Positions 9,636-21,345 of a stretch of 64,000 bases of DNA are shown here, one piece after another. The DNA is from Stereum hirsutum FP-91666 SS1 (taxonomy: Eukaryota > Basidiomycota > Agaricomycetes > Russulales > Stereaceae), in the NCBI RefSeq assembly GCF_000264905.1, contig NW_006763140.1:847575-911574 (forward strand). The letters run 5' to 3'. The translations under genes were made by a program, and so were the position numbers. The notes beneath the pieces are model-generated. The model saw only the letters and a program-made list of their open reading frames with translations, was not told the origin of the DNA and did no database searches. The first letter of the stretch is position 1; every line of letters begins with the position of its first letter.

Positions 9636-12600
9636 ATGCCCGCTGCAGACGTGGACACCGACGACGCGAACGATGCACAGAATGTTCCCCCGCCACAGCA
9701 ACAAGATCTACAGCTCGAGCGTCTCCTAAACCAGTTCGGTGAAGACAAATTGATTGAATATAGGGATACAGTTCGTTCTTTCTGCTTTCTTCAACAATTA
9801 TGTGTGGCTGCCACTAACTTCTGACACTCTTCCGCAGAGATGCAAGTCAGATCCCACATTCGAAGGACTAGTCGACTCTTTTCCAGACTTTTACACAATG
9901 GAAAATGCGTCTCTCTGGGTCAACACTAAGGAATACTTGGGCTGGATCTCTCAGAGCTTGCAGCAGCGCTCACCGCGAAAGGTTCTTGTGGCTGCCTCTG
10001 CACCTTTGATCAACGGTACTCCTCACACACCTCCTCGCTCGGTCACACGAGCGGCACCGTCTCTTCCACTCGAAGCTAGCTTGTCCCGGTCGTCACCTTC
10101 CCAAGCTTCGTCCCCACTCAAATCCTCTCATACAGCGACAGCGGCTAAGACTCTGTCAAAACACAAGCGCAAGCGACAGAGTTCCGTCATTTCCATCTCG
10201 TCGGATGACTCTGACCGTGCGGGATTACCGCCTGTTGCGCCCTCTTCACCGCCCACAGTTCAGCATGCTGTATCTTCTCCGGCTGCAGTCCCTCCCTCGT
10301 CCCCTGTTGAACCTGCCCCATCAGCTCCGCGTCCCTCTAAACGTCAGCAGAAGAAGAAAGCCCGCAAGGATCGTGCTCTGATTCGGATTACTAGGTTGAC
10401 AACTTGCTCTGAGCTGCGGCATGTCACGGAACTTCCTTTCTGCTGGGACGTACCCGATCACGACGGTGGAATTGTAGCTTATTTGGTGGATCTGAAGGAC
10501 AATCCTTGCTCTTGGGAAGATGATAGTGGCAATCCAATGTCAATGGCCGCAATTATTAGGTCACAGGTGAGCACTGTACGATCTGTCCTATTTCTGGATT
10601 GACGTGGCACTAACATATTTCGTCAATGATCTACAGGATCAAGATGCTTGGGGCGACGGCTCTGCTGGATCCGACCGTCCGGAGGATCTCTCCAAGGTCT
10701 TTGCTTTCAACAATGATCCCTCTTCAGCCGGATTTGTTCTCTGCAGGAAAGCAGACGTGGTCTGTCAGGGTGTCCTTCATTGCAAGCACATGGACATGGA
10801 TCTTCTTGATGACTGTCAGCGGTATGATGCGAACCCAGAGGATCGCCAGAAGTTGATTGACGCTGAGCGTGCGGTCAACGGGCTGAACACGAACGAAAGT
10901 GGTGCGATCAGGTACGTCTCCGGTCTCTTGCTTCAATGAAATACCCGTATGAGCTTCTTATATGTGAATCTCTGTATCTTTTACAGCTTCTACAACAACG
11001 AGGTCATGCAGAGCAAGTGTAAGTATGTTGGTGACGATGGCAAGCCATGCAATGGACGGGTAGTCTTGCGAAAGTTGAGAGAGGTCAGTATTCTGTTCAT
11101 CAAACCTTAACTCAATTCGTACTCTGAGCATACTATTTGCAAACTATTTGTCTCTGTTTTCAGGCCAACTTCGATAACAAGCACTTCATGTTCGGCTGTG
11201 AAGGATGGCGACGTGATGACGCGAAGAAGGCCGACCATCGCCTTGTCAGTATACCGGTCACGATCGACGAAAACCTCGTCGTCGAGTTGTTCCGCAACGA
11301 CGGGGTTCTCAAGAGTGCAGATGGTGGGAAGGTAACACTAGCTGGGAAGTGTGCTCATGTTCGGCCTCGATCGCAAGGGAAGAACAGCAAGCTTGACTGC
11401 CGTACGTTCAGCATCAATCCCTATTGACATTGACATACCACTGACACCTTCTTCTGATCACTTCTCTAGCGTATGCTCATGTCGATGAGAAAGGTAGATC
11501 CCTTCCCGGGAAACTCGTTGTTCGTAAATGCTCGACAAAGATGAGCATATGGTATCCTGTCGACAAGGGAGATAGGCGTGCTATCGTTCTTCTCAAGAAT
11601 GCACACAATCATCCTATGCCTCGTGCTTGGAAGGCTGGATATGATGGTAAAGAACGATATAAGAAGGCGGTGAAGATGGCAGGGACTGCCGGTGCAACGG
11701 TGTTGAAGGTTGATCAGGGTATGGCTGATGTGATAGAGATAGAATAATGTTCAATTTATCTGATGTACTTCTCTGTTTTTGAATGCAGCTTCGAGTACAG
11801 TTCAGATCTTCGACGGCATGACACCTGCAGAGTTTGATCCAGCCCTCAACAATGCACGCACGAAGCGCGATCTAGCTCGGAAGGTTAAGCAGCAACAGCA
11901 ACCGCACGGAACAGGAATTCCTGGTCAGTTCTTCTTAGTATTGAGCTTAAAACAACCCACCTGATAGCCACCATTGTGATATATTTCTATTACAGGGGTG
12001 TTCGCTCGTCAAGCCGAACAACAGCTGCTTCCTCTTGGTCAGCAGTACATTCAAGCGATACATTCCGTCTCTGGTCTCTACATAATTGTCACCCTTCTAC
12101 CCGAACTTGCCTTATACTATCACAAGGCAACGGCATCTTACCACGATAACACATACAAGCGACTTCACGGCAACTGGAAAGAGTGGGAGGTGGTCATTTG
12201 GGTGGACGAGTTGAATATGCGTGAGTCTCATCCTTCCTGGCATGGACTCCAAAGTGCGCTGCGTATCATTCGCTGTGGAGCTATGTCGTGCATAGCTGAC
12301 TACTTGACATCAGGTGTCACTGTTGCCAGAATATATTGCGAGCATGAGACCCGCGAGGCCTTCTGCCTTATGTGGTCCTGTTTTTGGAACGCTGTGGAAC
12401 GGGCAACCGGACAACCCGTTCAGTTCAACTTCATGCACGGAGCAGGACTCCTCGCTATTCTTGTCGATGGCTGCAAGCCTCAGGTAGACGGCTGCGGTGA
12501 TGCGCTCCTTGAACGCCTCCGTGCTTGCTCGGATGCACTGGTCAGCGAGACAGACCCTCAAATTGTTGTTCAGCATATAGTGAAGCTCTGTTCAGTGCAT

Positions 12601-13775
12601 CTTGATCGGTGAGTTGAAGTCATTTCTTGCTGCAAGGTGTTGTCTTGACGATTGATGTACCGACTTAGCAATCTGCACGAACTGGAAGCCCATTGTTCCG
12701 AAGAGGAGATGAGAGTCGTACGGCGTTGTAAAACACTCGAGACCCAAGCGGAAGTGGACGAGTTCTGGGAATTCTGCTATAGCGCTTCAAAGAAGCTTCG
12801 TGGTGAGTTCTTAGTTTGGATTCCTCTCAAGCTTCCACCATGTTCTACTTACCCAGTGCTGTACATAGACTGGGCATTTGACAAGAAACCGTATCCTTGG
12901 TTCCTTCCGGGGCTCAACGTGCATCTCTCGAAGATGAGTCGAAACATCTGGCATCGCACACCCTGCAATACCAACCTCAATGAGAGCGCACACCCTCACA
13001 CTAATGCTCATACAGGGATTAATCTCTCGCTGCTCGAGGGCATTGACTCGTATGTTTTTTATCGTTTGATACTATTGCTGCCAGGTACCTTGCACTGACT
13101 CGTCTGAACTGACTTTGTAGTGCACATAAGTATGACTTGGGAGTGGCGAAGAAGATCAAGATCGCTGAGACCAGCGGAATTGATCCTAACCACCGCAACA
13201 CAGTCGCTCAGCGCTTGCACAACAACACTCTTCGGGCCACAAACAAGAAACAGAAGGTTCAGAACGAGAGCAATACCAAGGGCAAGAAGAAGACAGCGAC
13301 ATCTAAGTTCAAGACCGCTGTCGAGGCCTTCAGTGAGTCAACAGTGGTTGACGCGCCACACCTATCGTCAAACACACTACCAGCATCACAGCCCATTGCG
13401 AGCTCATCGAAGACTGGAGAATCAACGCAAACGAGCGCCAAACCAGCCCATAAAGGTTCGTCTCGTGCATATATACTGACCGTCCATCGCTGACCTAGAG
13501 CCTCTCCTCATATAGCAGGCCCATCGACACTTCCAACAGCGCCGAGCATCCTCGCCACCCCAACTGGACCTCAGCCACAGCCATATACACCATACGGGTA
13601 TTATTCTCCTTATCCTTACTATGCTCATCCGCAGATGGTGCACCCAGCGTATCCATATGCCTTCACCGGACAACAGCCCTATCGTGTACCTAGTGCACCT
13701 CAACAGCCTTGTCCCTCTGCATCTCCGTCATTACAACACGACACTACGACGTCTGAGGTTTCGGATAAGCGGTGA
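9636..13775 (+). CDS. MULE-like DDE transposase-type protein, 13 exons, intact
   Basis: Thirteen exons (9636-9770, 9838-10566, 10637-10911, 10987-11083, 11164-11401, 11470-11718, 11789-11923, 11996-12220, 12314-12608, 12669-12802, 12869-13049, 13121-13455, 13519-13775) sum to 1,094 codons plus stop with correct phases throughout. Residues ~60-230 are Ser/Pro/Lys-rich. Next come a Cys/His-containing region (CKYVGDDGKPC, FGCEGW) and a KNAHNHPMPRAW motif resembling the HNHP of FLYWCH/GCM-like fingers seen in MULE proteins. The core holds SYHDNTYKRLHG (candidate first catalytic D), ILVDGCKPQVDG (second) and NLNESAHPHTN (candidate E). The tail is Tyr/Pro-rich. I infer a MULE-related transposase or domesticated derivative; exact catalytic residues are inference. 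All introns are canonical and no stop interrupts it, which argues for recent activity or selection. Confidence 0.65.
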
Positions 13776-13960
13776 ACTCCCATGTACCAGTACTACTGTA
13801 GTAGAATAGAATCAATCACTCACGTTATAGCCGTTTAAGTACCTTTAAATTGCATTGAGAATGAGCTTGTCTTGTAGAAGCAACGGTCTCGCATAGCTCA
13901 GGGTGATTCAGGAACAATGGAGGTGGGGAGAACAATGAAGGCGAGTCCACGACACGCGTC

Positions 13961-14030
13961 GAGTAGGAGTAGGAGACGCCACATCAATGTCCGGCATATG
14001 CCGGCGCACTCCCACTCCTACTCTTTTAGT
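13961..14030. repeat. Imperfect hairpin with central 14-bp palindrome; right terminal-like repeat
   Basis: GAGTAGGAGTAGGAGACGCC (13961-13980) pairs with the reverse complement of 14003-14023. The perfect palindrome CCGGCATATGCCGG (13991-14004) lies between. The distal 30 bp is the inverted partner of 8224-8256. Confidence 0.65.
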
Positions 14031-14145
14031 CACTACTCCCAACTTCAAAGACTCGATGGTGGATACAGTCTGTGTCACCTTATGTCATCAAGTCCGTGTT
14101 AAATAATCTTAAATGTATATACACAAATAAATAATCATTCAGGAA

Positions 14146-14216
14146 GCTTCAGTGGTGTAGCGGTAACATTGGGTCTTCCCATGGCCTAGCTCCGGGTTCG
14201 ACTCCCGGCTGATGCA
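14146..14216 (+). tRNA. tRNA-Gly (anticodon CCC)
   Basis: The 71-nt sequence folds as a cloverleaf. Acceptor GCTTCAG pairs with CTGATGC (one U-U mismatch at pair 3-70), the D stem is GTGT/ACAT, and the anticodon stem is GGGTC/GGCCT with loop TTCCCAT (anticodon CCC at 14178-14180). The T arm is CCGGG-TTCGACT-CCCGG, and the discriminator is A. No intron. GGTTCGACTCCC is a classic internal B box for RNA polymerase III, and TGGTGTAGCGG matches the A box. Confidence 0.92.
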
Positions 14217-14566
14217 TTTAATTCATGTCACCCTCATTTTGCTCAAGCAACTCCCATTCCATAGTGAGGTCTAAGACGTGCGTGGTTCTAGTGGACCAGT
14301 AAACTTGGTGTTCATAACTTGCATGTTGTCTCATCGACCTGGCATATCATCCACATAATATGAAGTCGACGTGAAGTGTCTCACATAATAGTGTTTCAAT
14401 GCTTGCTAATCTACAGAGTGATCAAAATTATCCTTACTCAGGGAAGAGGGATGACTTCGAAGCGTGAAGCATCATACGTAGTAGGCCCGCCTTGGATCCG
14501 AAGATGATAGGGCCCACGCTGGTCATCGTGGTTCAAAGCATAAATAAATATCATACACGCTGACGT

Positions 14567-15357
14567 TTAGTAGATGCCGGGTAGATAACGCGAAGGGACT
14601 CTTCTCGCCCAATCCTCCCACTCCGCTTTGAACTGTTTCCTCAAGAAATGATCTTCTCGACCAGCTCTCGTAAAGACCTTCAACTTCCATCCGATCGCAG
14701 CCGCCACAAGGATACTACAGAACTTTCCATACGGACCTTTATACCCCCCCTCTCTCCACCAGGATCCTCGTCCCACAAATAATATGGCGAATCCTATCAC
14801 AGACATGATACCACCCGTGTAACTGGGGTGACGGACGACGTTGTAGGGACCCGTCGTGATAAGCTTGTGGCCATCACGGACTGTAAGTCGAAAGGTGAAC
14901 TGGCGGCCCATCTCACGGTAGCATCGCAGGCGAATGAGGGAGCCAGCAATGACCAAAATGGAGCCGGAAAGGGAGGAGGTAGTAAGACGTCCTGGGAGAC
15001 TGGAATTTGCCACCGGGGATTTCAGAACGGAGAGGATGTGTTGTGAGATAGGGCCCTCTGGGTGGCGAGTCGCGAGAGTAGCGGCTATCTCTGTAAGAGC
15101 CATGAGCCAGTATATGGCCTACGAGGTACCGCTCCGAGTCAATAACGTTCAAGTAGTGTCAGCATAGAAGGCCTCACATTTCCTGCGGGAGCAGCATACG
15201 GAATCAGCCTCTCCCCGAATGGAATTGATGCTGCATCCGATGCTTTCTTCTGCTCTTCAACTGTGACAGTGACTTCAGACTTGACAGGCGGACTCTGCGA
15301 ATGATGATAAAGGACAGCGGCGAGGAGAGTGAGGGCGACCTTTGGTAAAGATTGCAT
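14567..15357 (-). CDS. ICMT-like (isoprenylcysteine carboxyl methyltransferase family) protein, array copy 1
   Basis: Exons 15178-15357 and 14567-15118 (59-nt intron) give 243 residues. The short first exon encodes a hydrophobic start (SLPKVALTLLAAVLYHH) and an EEQKKA...ERLIPYAAP segment shared by the array. Exon 2 has membrane segments and the family core: GSLIRLRCYREMGRQFTF, LITTGPYNVVRHPSYTGG (the SAM-binding RHPSY loop) and the C-terminal EDHFLRKQF..EWEDWARRVPSRYLPGIY. Proteins with this fold are multi-pass ER methyltransferases; Ste14/ICMT methylates prenylated CaaX cysteines such as mating pheromones. The substrate of this paralogue cannot be told from sequence. It heads the 3' end of six same-strand copies. 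Confidence 0.85.
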
Positions 15358-15998
15358 TTACACGAGCAGGAGCAGTATGACGATAGCCAGTCTTCTTAGT
15401 TCTTTGGAGAGGACTGTAAGTCGTTGATGCGAGAGTATCGAGATTCTGGAGCAGAAACGAAGAGTCGCGAAGACAATCAAGGCCCGAGCTTCAATACATG
15501 GATCCATGATATTCAGAGGGTGTAACAGGTCGCTCACCGGACAAGTCCAAGTCAACCGGTAGTCCGTACGTGCGAGGATGTTCTGCTAGGGCAGAGGCCA
15601 TGGCCTATATATCTCTCTCGCCTAGTGATAGATAATATATCACAGATTCCGGGGTAATCAGTCGTGAGATAAAAGAGAATGACAGAAGAACTGCGATTCG
15701 AATATCTTATCCGTACGATTCGACAGAATCGTTGAAGAAACGGGGCCATGGCCTAACTTGAGCCCGACTGCCCCTCACCGCACCTGACACTGATTAACTT
15801 TCCGTAAGGAAATGTACGAGGATGGCATCAGCATGTGAAGTAAACGTATGAAATGCGTTCAATCCTCGCACGCAAAACATGTAGACTCGTGTTTCATATG
15901 TGAGATCTAGAAGCGCCGTCATCGACGTATCCGACCGAGGAGCGCTGTTAAAAGAGGCGCTTTCTCATAAAAGATTCCCATGAGGGCATGATGGCTCT
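15358..15998. other. Spacer between array copies 1 and 2
   Basis: No coding signal. Presumably holds the promoter of copy 1 (minus strand) and the 3' UTR of copy 2. Confidence 0.4.
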
Positions 15999-16796
15999 TT
16001 AGTAGAGGCCTGGCACATAGCGATACGGAACTATCTTAGCCCAAGCCTCCCACTCGGCTTTGAACTCTTTTCTCATGTACGCATCCTCCTGACCACCTCT
16101 CAGGAACGCCTTCAGACAGAACCCGATGGTCACCACCAACACCCCGGCACACACCTTCCCGAACGCAGTGTTGTGACCAACTTCCCTCAACCATGAACCA
16201 CGTCCAGCAAGCGTCAAGATGAGCCCGACGGTTGTCATGAGCCCTCCGGTATAGCTGGGGTGGCGTACGACGCTGTATGGCCCGGTAGTGACGAGCTCAT
16301 GATCTTGACGAAGTGAGAGGCGGAAGGTGAAGTGATGTCCCATCTCGCGATAGCAGCGCAGACGGATGAGAGCCCCGAAAATGATAAGTAAGGAGCCGAC
16401 GATGTTCGTTGTAGACGGATGGACAAGGGATGTGAGTGCTTGCTGCGAAGCACCATTGAGGGCAAATGTGTGGCGAATATGCGAGGAGGCTCGGTACTGC
16501 GGCAGTCGAAGGGCAAGAAGGCTTGCCACTTCGGCGACACTCAAGGTCCAGTATAACACCTTTGATAAATAGGAGATTGCGATGAGTGCACGTCCGTACA
16601 ACTAGTGCAGAAGGTTGAGACCAACCTTCGCCGTGAGCGTCGCCGCTGGGATCAGCCTTTCTGCCACCGTCACAGAAGAAGCTCGAAGAGCTCTCTTTTG
16701 CTCGTCCTGGGTTTCCGATGTGGACGGCGGAGTGAACGCTCGATCATAGAAGGCTGCAGTCGCAAGTACCAGAGGAATTTTAAGAGTCAAAGGCAT
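15999..16796 (-). CDS. ICMT-like methyltransferase, array copy 2
   Basis: Exons 16626-16796 and 15999-16559 (66-nt intron) give 243 residues, the same length as copy 1. The ATG at 16796 starts MPLTLKIPLVLATAAFY, aligning with the other copies; a frame extension upstream is disregarded. Family motifs are RLRCYREMGHHFTFRLSL, GPYSVVRHPSYTGG and EDAYMRKEF..EWEAWAKIVPYRYVPGLY. Exon 2 begins VLYWTLSVAEVASLLALRL, the first transmembrane stretch. TATAAATGG on the coding strand about 50 bp upstream (near 16840) is a likely TATA box. The catalytic loop and C-terminal acidic motif are intact, so a functional membrane methyltransferase is expected; substrate unknown. Confidence 0.85.
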
Positions 16797-17916
16797 GTCT
16801 GTTCGTCTGACTACTGTGCACATCACCTCATCTTCGTGGCCATTTATACCTGTCTGAAGTTTCTACAGAACTGCCACGAGATAGATGGCACGCACTTCCT
16901 ACAATAGCCCTCCTGAAGGCATAATTATGAAGGAATGGAACCTGTCAAGGCTAGGGAGACGGCTCTCCGCAGCCCCATCGTGAGGAAGGGTGCTCTGCAT
17001 TCTGTCGATTGACAAAGTGTTCTGAAGTGGAGTGGGACCTATAGGACATACTCTATTCCAATCTATTCACTGCATTCCTTTGCATGACACCAGAAGTGGC
17101 TACCATGAGTAACGCGCCAAACGGGATAGGTGTCCACATGAAAACAGGCAGGTATCCGTAAACAAGGGACCCTTGATGGAGGTGTATCCTGGATCAGTCA
17201 TAATCTGACAGTCGCAATACACACATGGGAGACGAGCCAAAATCACAGCTGAGTGGTGGGCGTAAACGTCGAAAAATTGCCAAGGCGTCACGGTGGGCTC
17301 CGGAAATGAACACACACCAAGACTATATAGCCCTCTCGACGAGGGCCTCGAGTGAGGATGCGCGTATCCTGTATTCCAGCTGGTAAAGAAGATCGTAGTC
17401 CGGTCTCCTTCCGCACTCAGAGCTGTCGCGTCAAGTGGAACCTCGGCTGATTGACGCTGGTGAGACTCTAAGAAAGCGGAAGGGGACGTAGTAGATCATG
17501 CATATCTAGTCTCACTAAATTAGAACTCGCGCCCACGGTTCGCCATGACAGCTCTATGTATAGGATATCTGTGAACTGCAGTTCTTTTACCTTGATTCTG
17601 AGCCGTCAGAGACCTGTTTGATAAGAAAAGGTAGCCTATAAAGACAAGAAAGCGAGGAGCCGTAGATCGAGCGGGCCTGCGTCGTGCGACTGCGATGCTT
17701 TAGGCCGGTGACGATGGCGGAAGACAGGAAGCGTGGGAACATTTCCTTCGCTTCACCACGACGCCACACTGAGCGCTCTGTTTTTCCTTTCACAAATGCA
17801 ATGGTGCATATTTCTGGTCATGATCAAGGGGTCTTATATATATCGCTCCAAGCCTTATTTGAAAGCAGTAATATCTCCTGCAGTGAATGTTAACGGCAAG
17901 GCTCATTTCTGAACAC
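16797..17916. other. Longest spacer in the ICMT-like array
   Basis: About 1.1 kb between copy 2 and degenerate copy 3. I see no further paralogue remnants or credible genes. A ctatatag motif near 17320 is an isolated TATA-like word. Confidence 0.4.
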
Positions 17917-18707
17917 TCAACAAATCCCGGGCGGGTAACGATACTTGACCAGGCTCTTTGCCCACTCCTCCCATCTCTCCTTAAATTCTCTTCTCAGGTA
18001 CTCATCCTCCATCCTTCCTCTCGAATAACACCGCACCTTCCACATACCACTAGACAATACGCCCAACATGTATGACTTCCCTAGCCAAGTCTCCCAACCA
18101 ATATCCATGAACCTTCCGCCGCGAATGTCATGAATAGTCCTGCGCATATTCTGAACCCACCCGTGTAGGCAGGGTGTCGTACGAGAAGAAGGTCCCGTCG
18201 TGATGAGTTCATGATTCTTGCGTAGGGAGAGTTGAAGTGATGGACATGTTCCCGGAAGCAGCGAAAACGAATGAGAGCACCGGTGATAATGAGGAAGGAA
18301 CCCAGGAGGTAGGTGGAAGATGTAAGTATGCCCTAGGCGAGAGGCTTCACGGCCGGACAAGGTATACATATCTAAAAATTGAATAATTCGTCGAGAAATG
18401 GGATGGCCTGGAAAGCGCAAGGCAACGATGGAAGCCACTTCCGTAAGGTCGAAAGCCCAGTACAATATCTACGTAAGCCGAAAACAGCAAGTTGAGTTTA
18501 CCATAGTTGAAGTACGGGTCTACTACAAACCGTTTCAATGGGTGCCGTGTATGGAATAACTCGCTCTCCGAAGGGTACCTTCGAATCCTTGGATGCATTC
18601 TGCTGCTCTTCCGTCGTCATATTTGCAGAGACGCCAGGTGGTCTCTGAGACGCATGGTAAAATGCACAAGTGAGAAGGATGGGGGGTATCTTCGCGATAG
18701 ATGGCAT
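17917..18707 (-). pseudogene. ICMT-like methyltransferase, array copy 3, frameshifted
   Basis: The first exon (ATG at 18707, MPSIAKIPPILLTCAFYHAS, EEQQNASKDSKVPFGERVIPY) is intact and matches the family. In exon 2 the start is normal (ILYWAFDLTEVASIVALRFPGHP). The core then reads IRFRCFREH where the family has REMGRHFTF, and the frame changes twice before NHELITTGP. The RHPAYTGG loop is present only in another frame. The terminal ED..LRREFKERWEEWAK..YRYPPGI is back in frame, and the usual final Tyr codon is TGT (Cys). The SAM-binding part is therefore broken. No intron restores it, so it is most likely a decaying copy. Confidence 0.7.
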
Positions 18708-19011
18708 GATTGGATTAGCCTCTCAGAAAAGGATGTAGCGGGAGGTAGAGAAAGGCTTCGTTAGAAGCTGCGGGTGACCGTGATCGTATCCTATGTACTC
18801 AAACGTGAGGGCGAAGCAACTTTGCACGCGTAGCATGTCAAGGCCCACGATAGGATATGGAAAACACTACTCACGTATGTCCTAGTCGCCGCCCAGGAGA
18901 AGTTCTAGTCCATTAGAACTTGGAGATATGCATGGTATTCAAACCGCGTGACAGTTCATTGTGGTTCGTGTTTCTCCCAAAGAATACAGCACCACCAGGG
19001 CTTTCGGATGA

Positions 19012-19833
19012 TCAGTAGATCCCAGGAAGATACATACACGGAACTTTCTTCGCCCACTCCTCCCACTCCGCCCTAAACTCCTGCTTTAGGTAACGGTCCT
19101 CCTTCCCTGCCCTTGTGAACACCTTTACACAAAACGCCGCACTCACTGCAAGCAAACCTGCGCAGACCTTCGGGAATATCCCCCTCGCGCTCCAACCTCC
19201 AACCTCCTTCCACCAACTCCCGCTTCCCGCCAAAGTCAGCACGGATCCCAAAGTCGTCATGAGTCCTCCAGTATAGCTTGGATGCCGAACGATGCCGTAC
19301 GGGCCGCTGGTGACGAGCTTGTGGTCCTCACGGAGGGAAAGACGGAATGTGAAGTGACGACCCATTTCACGAAAGCAGCGGAGGCGGATGAGTGAGCCTG
19401 CCACGATGAGAATGGATCCGAAAAAGTAGGTGGGCGTGATTGTGCCGATAGAGGCTATGCTGGCCTCGGTGCCGTTCATCGACAGAAGGGTACGCGTATA
19501 GAGGGAGAGTGGGTGCGATGGATAGCGTGTGGCGAGGATTGATGCGATTTCGGCGGCACTCATAGTCCAGTATAAAACCTAGATATCACGATAGCGTCCG
19601 AGACTTTATTAGGTTTCTTGACAGGTCGAGAACAGATGAAGGAGTGGGTGGAGACGACAAACTTTGACCATGAGGGTTGTGCCGGGTACAATCCTCTCCC
19701 CGAGCGTGACATGAGCCGCCTTCAATGCTTTCTTCTGCTCCTCCTCAGTCTCAGTAGATACGGGAGCAGTGTAGGCTCGATCGTAGAGGACTGTGGTGAT
19801 AAGTATGAGAGGAATCTTGACGAGGGATATCAT
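19012..19833 (-). CDS. ICMT-like methyltransferase, array copy 4
   Basis: Exons 19663-19833 and 19012-19578 give 245 residues. The N-terminus MISLVKIPLILITTVLYDRAY and the ETEEEQKKALKAAHVTLGERIVP block match copies 2 and 5 closely. Exon 2 has VLYWTMSAAEIASILATRYPSH, IRLRCFREMGRHFTF, GPYGIVRHPSYTGG and EDRYLKQEF..EWEEWAKKVPCMYLPGIY. All family motifs are intact. Copy 4 is most similar to copy 5 (shared WTMSAAEIAS, VGGW and KEDRYLKQEF segments), indicating a recent duplication. Predicted role: SAM-dependent methylation at a membrane, substrate unknown. Confidence 0.86.
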
Positions 19834-20163
19834 GACCGATAGACGTTCCCGTAGGAGAAGACACAGCAGAGCCCATCCGAGATAGTGACTGGGTTTTATA
19901 CTTTGTTAGTATAGATGAGAAGTATCTTCGTCAGATATGTGGAAGATCTGCGAATGATCTCAGCCATGGCGGTGGTGTGTGGAGAACGTTGCAAGCTCTT
20001 GGGCAGCACCGTGGACACATGACGGCTGAATGCGTCGAATCAATGACTTCTCTATTGCAAATCAGGTCAGCACAATAGGTACGAAAACCAGGATGTATGG
20101 GAACGGTCGGCAGAGCAAGTATGCGTCACCACCCATGAAAAAGAAAGACGGAACCATGCATGT

Positions 20164-20973
20164 TCAATAGATCCCAGGCAGATACTTGCACGGTACCCTC
20201 TTCGCCCACTCCTCCCACTCTTCGCTGAACTCTTGCTTCAAGTACCTGTCCTCTTTCGCTGCTCTCGCGTACACTCTCACACAAAATGCAGCAGTCACTC
20301 CGAGCACCCCAGCGCAGATCTTCGGTAACATGCCGGCGCCGTTCCAGCCCCCAACACCCCTCCACCAGCTCCCACCGCCAACCAAGGTTAACACCGAGCC
20401 CACCACCGTCATCATGCCAGCCGTGTAGCTTGGGTGACGGACGATGCTGTATGGACCACTGGTCACGAGCTTGTGATTCTCGCGCAGGGTGAGACGGAAT
20501 GTGAAGTGGCGGCCCATTTCGCGGAAGCAGCGAAAGCGAATGAGAGTGCCCGTGATGATGAGGGCGGACCCGAGCAGGTAGATAGGTGTGATAGCTCCTA
20601 TGGAAGATAGATTGGTTTCGGGACTGTCCAACGAGAGCAGAGTGCGAATATGCTGGGCGAGATTGTGCGACGGATATTGGATGGCGAGGACCGACGCGAT
20701 CTCCGCAGCACTCATTGTCCAGTACGTCGTCTAGATGTACACTATTGAGTATGTCTTATTATATACGAGTGAGCATTTGCGAGAGAGTACACGACCCACC
20801 TTGAGCAAGAAGCCCGCAGGAGGGATAAGTCTCTCCGTAAGGGAGATATCAGTAACCTTCAGGGCCTTCTTCTGCTCTTCCTCGGCCACAGGCGGTGAAG
20901 GAGGAGCCGTGAAGGAGCGGTCATAGAATAGCGCGGTGGTGAATATCAATGGGACTTTGACGAGGGAGAGCAT
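20164..20973 (-). CDS. ICMT-like methyltransferase, array copy 5
   Basis: Exons 20800-20973 and 20164-20730 (69-nt intron) give 246 residues. The start MLSLVKVPLIFTTALFYDRSF is followed by a Pro-rich insert (APPSPPVAEEEQKKALK) not seen in the others. Core motifs IRFRCFREMGRHFTFRLTL, GPYSIVRHPSYTAG (the final G-G pair is A-G here) and EDRYLKQEFSEEWEEWAKRVPCKYLPGIY are present. Closest to copy 4. A complete reading frame, normal splice sites and conserved loop residues suggest it is functional. Confidence 0.86.
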
Positions 20974-21345
20974 GTCTGATATGCCGCTTCTCGAGGTGAA
21001 GAAGTGTCAAGCCGGATGAGGTGGCTGCTAGTTCCTGGTTAGCACTGCGGGAGTCTTTATGTGAGAGTTAACCGCCCGTAGTGGCCGCGGGATAATGATA
21101 CTGTCCCATTCAAACCTTCTCGAGGACATACGAGATTACTCATGTAAGAGGAAGGAATGATTCTGAGAAGACGATGGGTTGGAACAGCCAATCGTATTGA
21201 TTGGCGGAAGCATACATCAGTTTCTAGTGGAAAGGCTCGCATAAGTATAGTTCAACTTGATGGCGAACTGAGATAGCAAGTGGTTATGGTCGCGGCATGC
21301 ATGGTGTACCTAGAATTTCATCAAATAGCCTGAAGTAGAACGCCT
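20974..21345. other. Spacer between array copies 5 and 6
   Basis: No coding sequence recognised. Expected to contain the copy 5 promoter. Confidence 0.4.

Larger units (their letters stand above)
8224..14030. mobile_element. Candidate DNA transposon (about 5.8 kb) carrying a transposase-like gene
   Basis: Two 30-33 bp inverted copies (8224-8256 and 14001-14030) flank the intact gene at 9636-13775. I could not find a matching target-site duplication directly outside the repeats. The word CCAACTTC occurs outside both ends (near 8207 and 14038) but not adjacent to them. The element is therefore a hypothesis. Confidence 0.35.
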
